From: JABWAJ01 sp046153985 | GTDB lineage: Bacteria > Bacteroidota > Bacteroidia > Chitinophagales > Saprospiraceae | NCBI GenBank assembly: GCA_046153985.1 | Contig: JBJXFD010000560.1 | Location: forward strand, 1-23,417 | Direction: 5' to 3' | DNA: 23,417 nt | In this document: one piece after another, positions 15,501 to 22,778 of the stretch | Position numbering within the stretch: position 1 is the stretch's first letter | Layout: the number at the start of each line of letters is the position of its first letter | The notes under the pieces: model-generated | Told to the model about the DNA's origin: nothing | Databases searched by the model: none | What the model saw: the letters and a program-made list of their open reading frames with translations, nothing else | Made by a program: the position numbers and the translations under genes

Positions 15501-17303
15501 ATCTCCTCCCAGTCCGTGTGTGCAGCAGCAACTGGAAGTTGTACCGGCGCGGTCAATTTTGATTTTTCCATCAACGACGACTGTCCGGGCAGCCTGACCG
15601 TCTTTCACAGCCTGAGGCTCAACAACCAGCCGCCTCAAAGCGATATGTTTGGCGTACTCAGCGCGCTTGGAGATTCATTTTACCGCATCAGCGGGCAGTA
15701 CCCGGAAGGGGAACACGCCTTTTTGGTCAATGTATCCGACGCCTGTGGAAACATTAGCTTAGACACCCTCTATTTTGAAGTGCAGGACTGCACTCCGCCA
15801 ACATTGGCCTGTACCGGCAATCTGGTATTTGAATTGGATGCCGAAAATGAACTTACCCTGGCGCCGGGCGATTTATTGGAGGCCCTTTCTGACAATTGTT
15901 CCGAAGCGGCGCTTTCTTTTTCACCGGACGGCAGTTTGAACAGCGTTGCCTACAATTGCGACTCGATCGGCTTGCAGCAGTTGACCCTTTGGGCGAGTGA
16001 TGATGCCGGGAATTTGAGTTCCTGCACCGTAGAATTTGTCATTGACGCCCCCAACAATACCTGCGTCCCAACCTGGCGCATTCAGGGTAACATCCGTACC
16101 GAAGCGGGCGCGGGCATCGGGCAGGCACAGGTTTCCCTCAACGGGCCTTACAACGACTCCCTCATCACCCAAAGCAACGGGGTTTACGCGTTCACCGATG
16201 TGCCGTCTGGCATGGGGTATAAAGTGGAACCCGGTAAAAACATTGCCCATCCCAATGGCATTTCCACCGTAGACGTCATCCTCATCAGCAGGCACATTAC
16301 GTTCACTCAATTGCTCAATTCGCCCTACAAGGCGATTGCCGCCGACGCCAACCGCTCGGGAAACGTCTCCACCCTCGATATTATCCTCTTGCGCAAAATC
16401 ATCCTCAGCATAGACACCGCATTCAGCAACAATACCTCCTGGCGGTTTGTGCCGGAGGATTTCGCCTTCACCGACCCAAACAACCCTTTTGGACAAAATT
16501 TCCCGGAAAGCGTGCTGATCCAGGAGCTGAGCAGCGATACCACCATCAATTTTGTCGGGATCAAAATCGGCGACGTGAACAACAACGCAAACCCGGCGGC
16601 GTTTCAAAACATCGAGCCGCGCAGCAGCGAAAGCCTGCGTTTCAGCGCTGCCAATGCCCAACTGGAACCGGGAGAAGTTTATACCCTGCAATTGGAAGGC
16701 GCCCGATCTGATGCGTTGGGGTTTCAGTGCCTGTTGCGATTTGACGCGGATCTGCTCGAATTCCTGGAAATCGCGCCAACCGCTTCGATGAACGACGCCA
16801 ATTTTGGTACTTCAGAAGCGGAACAAGGGCGCATCCGCGTGAGTTGGAACCAGTTGAGTCCGGGTACGGCGCCGACAGCCGCGTTGCAGTTCCGCGCCAA
16901 AGCGTCAACCAATTGGCAATCGGCGCTCCGCATTTTACCGGAGGGACTCAACCCCGAAAGTTATTTCCTCAACGGGCAGGGCGAAGTGGCGGTTGGTTCG
17001 GTTGCCCTCGATTTTGAGGAAAAACAGGCTCCGGAGGCGTCTCTGACCTTGCTGGGTTGTACGCCCAATCCGTTCAACTCGGCTGGGGATATCCGGTTCC
17101 GGACGGGTGGAGAAGCCGGGGTTTCGTTAAAAGTTTTCGACGTGGCCGGCCGACTTGTTACCCAACAACAGGCCGTTTACCCGGAAGGGCTTCACCATTT
17201 CCGCATCGAAAATCAAGACTTGCCCGGCGCGGGGCTTTATTTTTATGAAATCAGCAACGGGGAAATCCGGGCGACGGGAAGGTTGGTTTTGAGTGGGAGA
17301 TGA
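12588..17303 (+). CDS. Giant T9SS cargo: HYR/Ig-like repeats, dockerin-like, cohesin-like and sorting domain
   Basis: 1571 residues from ATG 12588, chosen because 'MQKLAHKGFFAFPKPVYLPAIAFALWF' makes a plausible export signal. Residues ~100-380 form a cysteine-containing N-terminal region. Residues ~384-1160 are HYR/Ig-like modules, with recurrent 'TPPTL/TPPTI' openings, 'CG' or 'CYGN' ends of the kind 'ATDACGNTNE', and many cysteines. At ~1162-1230 a carboxypeptidase-regulatory-like beta module opens 'IQGNIRTEAGAG'. At ~1230-1335 a dockerin-like module carries 'NGISTVDVILISRHI' and 'DANRSGNVSTLDIILLRK', followed by 'GIKIGDVNNNA'. At ~1346-1460 a cohesin-like module has 'LGFQCLLRFDADLLEFL'. 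From ~1487 onward is a type A sorting domain ('PNPFNS', 'VFDVAGRLV', 'LPGAGLYFYEI'). It is probably a surface adhesin or structural protein. No enzyme domain is visible. Confidence 0.85.
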   Translation: MQKLAHKGFFAFPKPVYLPAIAFALWFSLWPGLFSNHSLSSPEPELAAHPMEAVQFALPGNFMAPFTNLNNIPEGGTDLNADGVIDIIPACSCRSLPIIPNGSNPNNGFFNDQLIIATGVSGQQWRVVDSDNVFLRASLLSVPQGTNIPEIGATGVYVLQTAVRDANASYALVESPDLPGLVFGPVTNTCYYPDPLIENLGSFYCDNAPDVFMQGSATSDFDGNVVNLDPANQFWSITRVQNNQTFFTQTFSPSTLGQGTYKVRYTFDVGVPAHGAYHQTGCATTVEKQVIVRSTASLACNSTINVTLNPTTCFIPVTPAMLLAGTPITYDFYTVEVFNEAGQNLGDTITAEYAGQTLLGVIQDDCSELFCITNINVKDFTLPTLTTPPNMTIPCTAPWQPEATGFAIATDCTPVELTYTDVWSETPCGNPKVQIFRTWRAVDAVGNVRTRIQTISIARGTQAALRFPQDRTFTCEAYQANPGIVNATAGQAGIPNLVDNPLCGMAYSFMDQRINLCGNTDVSFTIRRTWFVIDACTNAIYSTDGLGADNIQFIVVRDVTPPTIVAPPLVISATVSPQINGLGYCTGAGLIPAPIVDDPCNAFTIRIFTPMGEATYVNGVNGNDGGILPFPGLPLGVHEILYEATDACGNTNEVAGTLEIADDQTPFMLCDNAVSFSLSSGGFARLYPTHIDEGSFDDCCIDAFKLKFVDEPDSLFRDSIDFFCTNTTVEVVLRLYDCYGNFNECNSLVTVEDRVPPQVVQPAPNRTISCTSDFAPYLTAGFDAPQFADNCSFDVQFSVVQNLGPCNAGAITRTWTATDNPGNTPAVATQVITLSSDHDYRFMTPGDLTVSCLDNNFPAFTVTTEGCDSITVAVSETIEESTGGPECYRIIRTHTLINWCEYDGVSPAFQIPRGPFFFPAGTPYELFSDGEMLFRVTTGGAAVAIGPSTGRYTYQQIIRVTDDQAPQINVPISSQSVCAAATGSCTGAVNFDFSINDDCPGSLTVFHSLRLNNQPPQSDMFGVLSALGDSFYRISGQYPEGEHAFLVNVSDACGNISLDTLYFEVQDCTPPTLACTGNLVFELDAENELTLAPGDLLEALSDNCSEAALSFSPDGSLNSVAYNCDSIGLQQLTLWASDDAGNLSSCTVEFVIDAPNNTCVPTWRIQGNIRTEAGAGIGQAQVSLNGPYNDSLITQSNGVYAFTDVPSGMGYKVEPGKNIAHPNGISTVDVILISRHITFTQLLNSPYKAIAADANRSGNVSTLDIILLRKIILSIDTAFSNNTSWRFVPEDFAFTDPNNPFGQNFPESVLIQELSSDTTINFVGIKIGDVNNNANPAAFQNIEPRSSESLRFSAANAQLEPGEVYTLQLEGARSDALGFQCLLRFDADLLEFLEIAPTASMNDANFGTSEAEQGRIRVSWNQLSPGTAPTAALQFRAKASTNWQSALRILPEGLNPESYFLNGQGEVAVGSVALDFEEKQAPEASLTLLGCTPNPFNSAGDIRFRTGGEAGVSLKVFDVAGRLVTQQQAVYPEGLHHFRIENQDLPGAGLYFYEISNGEIRATGRLVLSGR

Positions 17304-17404
17304 TGCCCCAGGGTTCTTACTTTCATGAAATATACCAGCTGTAGTTGCCCAAAATCACCCCTGATTCTGTAACTTGTGCCTTATTTAACCCATCAATTCC
17401 TTTT

Positions 17405-18118
17405 ATGATGATCAACAGAATATTAGCGCTTGGGCTGCTGCTTTTAGCTGCCCATTCCGCGAATGCTCAAAACTTTTTAGACGGCGCTCACAGTTTCTCC
17501 GGCAGTAAGGAAGCCTACATTACCCTCACCAATGGAGAGACCATCACCAGGTTCGTGGACAAAATCAAGCGCAAGAAGGGCCTGATCAGCGCCATTGAAC
17601 TCAAAGATGCTGAAGGCAAAGAAATGGCCCTGAAGCCAGAGCAGGTGAAACACATGTACCTGGCGCCGACCGGCTTCGACAACATGGCCCGGGAGACTAA
17701 CGTTGCCTTCAATTCATCCAAGTGGAAAGACGACAAAAGCGCCCATGCCGAGTACATCAAGCAGGGTTATGTCTTTTTTGAAACCACCGAAGTGATGGTA
17801 AAAAAGAAAAAAATGACCTTGTTGATGCAATTGGTGAACCCAGGCTTTGCTAACGGCATCAAGGTTTATTTCGACCCTTGGGCTACCGAAACGGGCGGTC
17901 TGAGTGTAGGCGGCCTACAGGTGACGGGCGGCGACAATAAATCCTATTACTTCAAAAAGGGGGATAAAGTAGCCACCAGAATATTTAAGAAGAACTACGA
18001 TGATGAATTCGCAGGCTTGTACAGCGGATGCGATGCCTTCAAGAAAGAGTTTGTCAAAAACAAAAAGTGGTCGCAGGTGGAAAAGCATGTTTTCTTTTAT
18101 TCAGAAAACTGTCAGTAA
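17405..18118 (+). CDS. Small exported protein of unknown function
   Basis: 237 residues from ATG 17405; ATG 17408 is equally possible, and a TTG at 17345 is rejected because it would precede the signal peptide by 20 residues. A clear signal peptide, 'ILALGLLLLAAHSANAQ', has an A-x-A cleavage before the Gln. The mature part is lysine-rich and starts with an 'AYITLTNGETITRFVDKI' beta segment. This is like Bacteroidota periplasmic proteins that read 'xxxTxxNGxxxxG' and sense or display a small beta domain. Two cysteines lie near the C-terminus ('GCDAF' and 'SENCQ'). No family is recognised. It follows the large cargo gene by ~100 bp on the same strand, without an obvious terminator between them. 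Confidence 0.7.
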   Translation: MMINRILALGLLLLAAHSANAQNFLDGAHSFSGSKEAYITLTNGETITRFVDKIKRKKGLISAIELKDAEGKEMALKPEQVKHMYLAPTGFDNMARETNVAFNSSKWKDDKSAHAEYIKQGYVFFETTEVMVKKKKMTLLMQLVNPGFANGIKVYFDPWATETGGLSVGGLQVTGGDNKSYYFKKGDKVATRIFKKNYDDEFAGLYSGCDAFKKEFVKNKKWSQVEKHVFFYSENCQ

Positions 18119-18126
18119 ACCTGTTT

Positions 18127-18248
18127 AGTGTCTGTCTTTATAGTTCGAGAGCAAGGCACGCGAAGGCCCAAAAATTGGAGTTTACTCGCGTAAATGACGC
18201 TTTTTGGGCCGAGCGTAACGCAGCTATCGGACTATAAAGACAGACACT
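18127..18248. repeat. 122-bp palindromic element with perfect 18-bp terminal inverted repeats
   Basis: The outer arms 18127-18144 and 18231-18248 are perfect 18-bp inverted repeats (AGTGTCTGTC...). A second perfect inner pair, GGCCCAAAAA (18165-18174) with TTTTTGGGCC (18201-18210), and a central TTTAC-TCGC-GTAAA hairpin (18181-18194) allow the whole element to fold on itself. Between the outer and inner pairs the arms remain about half matched. It begins 8 bases after the stop of the small exported protein gene and ends 18 bases before that gene's probable terminator. This looks like a MITE-like or other mobile structured repeat. I cannot identify its family. Confidence 0.8.
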
Positions 18249-18266
18249 ATTTAGAATAGGAATCGT

Positions 18267-18308
18267 CCCGGATTTTTACCAATGACCTCGTTGAAGGTAA
18301 AATCCGGG
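18267..18308. terminator. Terminator hairpin between convergent genes
   Basis: A 13-bp GC-rich stem, CCCGGATTTT(T)ACC at 18267-18280 with GGTAAAATCCGGG at 18296-18308, has one bulged T. AT-rich DNA follows on both sides. It is suited to stop transcription of both the plus-strand small exported protein gene and the minus-strand lipoprotein gene. Confidence 0.65.
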
Positions 18309-18322
18309 GTGATTCAAATTAT

Positions 18323-18952
18323 TTAATTTTTATCCAACTGATAGTCTGTGGTTATATAAAATGATATTAAGATATCGTTATCAAAATTATAGAAGTGCCA
18401 AATTCCAAGCAGGCCGGAAATAAATTCAATGACTTTTACGCTTTTAATTTGCTCCGGCTTTATCTGATTTGAAAATCTGCCAATAAAATCTGCTTTGGTC
18501 ATGCCAATCTTAACCTGGTTGCTCAAAATCACTTCACGGTCAGTTATTTTTGCCGCAATTAGCTCCATCCTCCCTTTTTCTTCATCGTAAAGAAATTTAG
18601 TGTAGCTATGATTCAAAGAAAATCTATATAGAGGCAGTTTTCCTTCTGATTGCTCTCGGTTTTGATTGCTATACTCAACGGATTTTTTCATAAATGAAAA
18701 TTGTTTGGCAAGTGTTTTTTCATCCGTATAGCTACCAAAAGGATAATACAAAAAATCAGCTGTGGAAACAATCTTTAGCGTATCGCCAACAATGTTATAT
18801 TCCTCTATTTCAAAATTATTTATTGCAGGGGATGAAGATTGGCTGTGCGTTGTATCCACTTCAGGGATTACATCATTTTGTTTTTTAGCAGGTTGACCAT
18901 AACAAGCCACTATTAGCTGCAAAAAAAGACCACATATAGCATTTCTTATCAT
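18323..18952 (-). CDS. Lipoprotein of unknown function
   Basis: 209 residues with a lipoprotein signal peptide: 'AICGLFLQLIVAC' ends in a lipobox I-V-A-C, Cys17. The mature part opens with a low-complexity linker ('DTTHSQSSSPA'). It then has a compact domain with a 'DTLKIVSTADFLYYPFG' strand pair and a 'VKIGMTKADFIGRF' helix. 'IGMTxxxxxxxF' is a motif often seen in SmpA/BamE-like small lipoprotein domains, so a BamE-like fold is possible, but this is inference. The ATG lies only 5 bases after the acyltransferase stop, so the two are co-transcribed and probably translationally coupled. Base composition is AT-rich like its partner and unlike the flanking genes. Confidence 0.65.
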   Translation of the reverse strand: MIRNAICGLFLQLIVACYGQPAKKQNDVIPEVDTTHSQSSSPAINNFEIEEYNIVGDTLKIVSTADFLYYPFGSYTDEKTLAKQFSFMKKSVEYSNQNREQSEGKLPLYRFSLNHSYTKFLYDEEKGRMELIAAKITDREVILSNQVKIGMTKADFIGRFSNQIKPEQIKSVKVIEFISGLLGIWHFYNFDNDILISFYITTDYQLDKN

Positions 18953-18957
18953 TGGAG

Positions 18958-20087
18958 TCAGGATTTTATTATTTTTTTATACCAATCCTTATCCATGCAA
19001 GGTCTTTCAACTGTTAAAAAAAATATGGAGGAAAGAAAAAGGACAATTGCGAGGAGAATTCCTGAGTAGACCATGGTGTTAATTAATTCATTCGTGGAAA
19101 AGGAAATACTTAAGAGCGAATCCCTTACCATACTAAAGATGGGAAAATGTAAAAGGTAGATGGTGTAACACATTCCTCCAATATTTGTGATGTAAGCGTT
19201 TCTGAGAAACTTGATTGCCTGATGAAAAATGACATAGTAGAACAGAAAAAAATACTTGACAATTGGGCAATTTCCCATATTATTTTCAGGATGGTGTTAT
19301 TGAAATCAGTGGTTTTAAACAGCCAGATAAAGACAAGAAAAAAAACACCAATCCAGGAATCGTATTTGCTTTTCCTAAACAACATTGAATTACTGGCATA
19401 AAAATCTGCTAAAAGAAAGCCCGCTAAGAAAAATTCAAAATAATTCAATATTGACCAAAATGGAAGAACTACCCAATAATCAAAAATGATAAAGAACAGG
19501 GAAGCGAAAACAAGAATAAGTCTCCTTGAAACTTTATTCGGTATAGAAAAAACATGAGTTAACAAAGGAACGATCATGTAAAATTGTATTTCTATTTCGA
19601 GGCTCCATGCTGGTCCGTTCAGGAGGGGTAAAGTTCCTTTTCCATAAAAGAAATTATGGGTGTAAGTTATTGACGCTAAGTAGCTGTAAAAACCTTCTTT
19701 AACTGTTAATACTGAGATTAAATACACCTTTGCAATCAGCAAAAATGTCATAATGAGCATATAAGGAGGCTCTAACCGGGTTAATCGCCTGATGAAATAT
19801 TTTTTTAAATCAATTTTATTGCCGGCATTGATATAGCTATCTGCAAATGGCCTCCCAAGAATAAATCCGCTCAACACAAAAAACAAAGGAACGCCTAAGT
19901 TCCCATGAGACAACAGGTTGTTGATAAAGCTAAAGTCATAAGATTGCACATAAATATTTTTGTCATGGTCGTTCAAAAATTCATTCAAATGAAACATAAC
20001 AACACTGAAGACTGCAATAAACCTCAAGCCATCTACTTCAGGAATAAATTTCCCGGCTGATATAATCCTCCGAAACTTCAATTTCAT
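18958..20087 (-). pseudogene. Membrane acyltransferase (Acyl_transf_3 type), interrupted by a frameshift
   Basis: The first frame (20087 to 19125) has the family hallmarks. These are 'FIPEVDGLRFIAVFSVVMFH' with the catalytic-type His (near residue 33), 'GVPLFFVLSGFILGR', 'IRRLTRLEPPYM' and 'LNGPAWSLEIEIQFYMIVPL', plus multiple TM helices. The last two TM helices are in another frame ending at 18958: 'NIGGMCYTIYLLHFPIF' is the expected late helix with a conserved 'LLH'. The switch point fits a run of seven T on the coding strand (plus 19246-19252). Joined, the protein would be ~375 residues, normal for the family. Members acylate surface or periplasmic sugars. In the first frame the C-terminal tail after the shift is unlike the family. 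Possible explanations are a true loss, phase variation, programmed -1 frameshifting or a base-call error. Confidence 0.8.
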
Positions 20088-20166
20088 TTTCCTCTGTTTT
20101 TATGTCCGCTCGCGCGATGTCGGTAGCTGAGCTGGCTGAACCCTAAACAACCTACGCAAATTAACC

Positions 20167-20174
20167 TAACTTTG
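20167..20174 (+). promoter_or_regulatory. -7 promoter element of proC
   Basis: TAACTTTG fits the Bacteroidota -7 consensus TAnnTTTG exactly, 33 bases before the proC ATG, giving a leader of roughly 25 nt. No convincing TTTG/TTG at -33 was found. Confidence 0.5.
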
Positions 20175-20206
20175 CGGCTTTACAAACATCGCAATCATAC
20201 ATATCC

Positions 20207-21013
20207 ATGAAAATACTCATCATCGGCGGCGGCAACATGGGGTTGACGTACGCGCAAAGCTTCCTCCGTTCGCACATTACCGTGAAGGAGGACATGATGA
20301 TTTTAGAAAAATCGCCGGAAAAGGCGGAGGAGCTCAGCAAAAAAGACATCGGCACGGTGTATGGCGAGCCGGAAAACTGCATCCGGAGCGCTGATTTGGT
20401 CATCCTTGCCGTGAAGCCGCAGGATTCAGAAGCTTTGTTACTGGGTCTGCGCCCGCTGATTGACCCCCAGCAGGTGTTCCTGTCCATCATGGCCGGGGTA
20501 CGCATCGAAACCATTTCAGAACAATTGGGCGCGCGCAAAATCATCCGTGCCATGCCCAACCTGCCTGCCCAGATCGGCATGGGCATGACGGCTTTTACGT
20601 CGTCCGACGAGGTCACGCGCATCGAGTTGGTGATGGTTCAAAACCTGTTGAACACGACCGGGAAAACGGTTTATGTGGCGCAGGAATCCGCCATTGATGC
20701 AGCAACTGCCATTTCCGGAAGTGGCCCGGCCTACGTCTGGTATTTTATGGAAGCCATGATGAGCGCAGCCCGGGACATGGGTTTCAACCAGTCGGAATCG
20801 GAATTGCTGGTAAGCCAGACTTTCCGGGGCGCCATCGAGTTGTACGACAAGTCCGATTTTTCCTGCGGGGAGTGGATTGAAAAGGTGTGTTCCCGGGGCG
20901 GTACTACAGAAGCTGCCCTTCGGTCGTACGGCGAAAATGCTTTGCGCAACGACATCATAGAAGGCGCGAATGCCGCCCTGAACCGCGCAGTAGAGCTTGG
21001 AAAAAAAGCATAA
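20207..21013 (+). CDS. proC: Pyrroline-5-carboxylate reductase
   Basis: Last step of proline biosynthesis: reduces 1-pyrroline-5-carboxylate with NAD(P)H in the cytoplasm. 268 residues, normal for the family. It starts with the Rossmann dinucleotide site 'ILIIGGGNMG', followed by 'ADLVILAVKPQD', 'IRAMPNLPAQIGMG', the family signature 'DAATAISGSGPAYVWYF' and 'VCSRGGTTEAAL' (the usual P5CR 'V.SPGGTT' region). The ATG at 20207 places the Rossmann motif at residue 3, as expected. It is probably monocistronic: its own -7 box lies upstream, a minus-strand gene is divergent, and the next gene has its own promoter 46 bases after the stop. Confidence 0.95.
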   Translation: MKILIIGGGNMGLTYAQSFLRSHITVKEDMMILEKSPEKAEELSKKDIGTVYGEPENCIRSADLVILAVKPQDSEALLLGLRPLIDPQQVFLSIMAGVRIETISEQLGARKIIRAMPNLPAQIGMGMTAFTSSDEVTRIELVMVQNLLNTTGKTVYVAQESAIDAATAISGSGPAYVWYFMEAMMSAARDMGFNQSESELLVSQTFRGAIELYDKSDFSCGEWIEKVCSRGGTTEAALRSYGENALRNDIIEGANAALNRAVELGKKA

Positions 21014-21058
21014 CGTACCTATGCCAACACGGCCTTATACATCTGGCGAATGCTTTCA

Positions 21059-21089
21059 TTTGCAGTGTTGTAAGCGATTGTTAACTTTG
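21059..21089 (+). promoter_or_regulatory. Bacteroidota-type promoter of the EAD-like gene
   Basis: TTTG (21059-21062), a 19-base spacer, then TAACTTTG (21082-21089) matches the -33/-7 consensus in sequence and spacing. The start of transcription should be near 21095, 20-40 nt before the candidate ATGs at 21117 and 21132. Confidence 0.7.
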
Positions 21090-21116
21090 GTGTGAAAAAT
21101 CACTTCCCCATCTTAA

Positions 21117-22778
21117 ATGCAGGGTCATCTAATGGATAAATTACACCTGATTGCGGAAATCAAGGGCTTGGTCGGCAAAGCCGATATAGAACACGCCTTG
21201 CAGCGCTTAGTGGAAGAATTGGAAAAGGCCGGCAGCAGCTTAGCCAATGACGCCATTCAGGCGCAATCTTTGTTTCAGAAAACCCAAAAAGATGAAAAAC
21301 AGGGCTTGGTTAGTTTTGACAATGCCAGGCTGAACTATAACTTAGTCACCGATCAGATCCTCGATTTACTGGAAGTTCTGAAAAAAGAGGATGGCAGCGA
21401 GGTGAAAGGAAAACAGGCAAAGCGCCTGCTTCCTTGGATTGTAGGCGGGGTGCTGGCACTGGGAATGGTGATTGCTGTATTGGTTTTTAGCAATAAAGAA
21501 GAAGGCACTTCACAACAAACTGTTGTTGATCCCAATTGCCCCGGCTTCGATTCCACTTCTGTATTCAAGGTGCTTGTATTTCCTTTCCAGCCCCTGGAGG
21601 AAAAAAGAACCTTAACCAACACCCATGTGACCATCAAAAACAAGTTAGTCGCACTAAGTGAAGAGCTGGGAGTCAAGGCCAGCATTCAGAACTTCATCTA
21701 CGATTTTGAAAAAAATAATAACTACGATAATTATCCCGCCACGCCAACTGTTGCTGCAAATACACTTGCAGCCAATTGCAAAGCGAATTTGATCATTATC
21801 GGTACGACAGAAATGCTGACTTCCGGTTCAATTACCAGACTGAAATACAAATTTTTAAATTCAGAATATACCCATCTGAAAATAACAGAAAACTCGGTCA
21901 TTGATACCCTTACTTCAGTTTCCAGTATCCTTTCTGAAAACTCGTTTCTTACAGCAGACATCGAAAATGTTATGAAAATTCTCTTTGGCGTTATCGCCAA
22001 AGAAACGGGGAATACAGAAGCGGCTATTGCACAGTTGGAAAAGGTGGAAACTTCCGATTCAACAGCGGCACTCCTCTGGGGAATGGCTTTGGCTGACAGT
22101 TATATGGCTAACGGCCAGCCTGAAAAAGCCCAAAACACTTACGACAAAGTGCTGGAAAAAAAACCTGACTATTGGCTTGCCCTGAACAACCGGGCTGCAC
22201 TTAATTTTAAAAAAGGGGATGACGTAGAAGCCCTCGAAGACTACAATACTTTAGTCGAAGTAAGATTGAAACAGGTTCAGCAAGATAAAAAAGATACAAC
22301 CGGACTCACAGAAGCCTATGTTTCGCGCAGCACGGTGCATTTAAAAACCTTATCCTTAGATAAAGCAGAGCAGGACATCAATCAGGCAAATAAATTGAAC
22401 CCAGCATACCCAGGCATCAAGCAAATCAAAAACAAGGTCAACGAACAAAAAACAATACAAAGTGACCGAAAAGCCAATGCAGAGGCTTTGCTTCGGGTTA
22501 ACCCTGAAAATACGGGAGCATTGGAAGAAAAAGCAAGCGCAGACAAAGCGCTGGGCAATGAAAAAGAGGCGCTGTCTGCTGCAAAAGCGGCAGTAGCCAA
22601 TAATTCAACAGACCCACAGGTTTTTTCAATCGTTCTGGAAGAAGCCAAGAGAACCAAGGACACCAATACATTCAAAAAAGTAGCCAAAAAGGCAGAACAG
22701 GCAGGAATTTCAAGGAAAGAACTGATCCAAAATGCCCCGCTTTTACAAGAGAGTTTCAGGACGACCATCCGGCAATAA
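21117..22778 (+). CDS. EAD11-like domain, TM helix, extracytoplasmic domain and TPR-like repeats
   Basis: 553 residues from ATG 21117; ATG 21132 would remove five residues and also fits. Residues ~6-88 form a helical bundle with the order seen in effector-associated domains: a short 'IKGLVGKADIEHALQRLVEEL' helix pair, 'DAIQAQSLFQKTQKDEKQG', then 'ARLNYNLVTDQILDLLEVL', where an N-x(5)-IL-DLL end is typical. I place it nearest EAD11 by memory of the pattern. Residues ~104-125 are one TM helix flanked by Lys/Arg, giving the EAD side a cytoplasmic location. Residues ~146-280 resemble TolB/FlgO-like domains ('VLVFPFQPLEEK', 'CKANLIIIGTTEML'). Residues ~283-545 are TPR-like ('LADSYMANGQPEKAQNTYDKVL'). 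EADs are known as adaptors in NTPase-dependent conflict systems; no effector partner is visible beside it. Confidence 0.7.
   Translation: MQGHLMDKLHLIAEIKGLVGKADIEHALQRLVEELEKAGSSLANDAIQAQSLFQKTQKDEKQGLVSFDNARLNYNLVTDQILDLLEVLKKEDGSEVKGKQAKRLLPWIVGGVLALGMVIAVLVFSNKEEGTSQQTVVDPNCPGFDSTSVFKVLVFPFQPLEEKRTLTNTHVTIKNKLVALSEELGVKASIQNFIYDFEKNNNYDNYPATPTVAANTLAANCKANLIIIGTTEMLTSGSITRLKYKFLNSEYTHLKITENSVIDTLTSVSSILSENSFLTADIENVMKILFGVIAKETGNTEAAIAQLEKVETSDSTAALLWGMALADSYMANGQPEKAQNTYDKVLEKKPDYWLALNNRAALNFKKGDDVEALEDYNTLVEVRLKQVQQDKKDTTGLTEAYVSRSTVHLKTLSLDKAEQDINQANKLNPAYPGIKQIKNKVNEQKTIQSDRKANAEALLRVNPENTGALEEKASADKALGNEKEALSAAKAAVANNSTDPQVFSIVLEEAKRTKDTNTFKKVAKKAEQAGISRKELIQNAPLLQESFRTTIRQ

Noticed and set aside
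15921..16691. 256-residue minus-strand ORF under the dockerin region
   Set aside because: Antisense of well-supported dockerin and HYR-like modules; no independent evidence.
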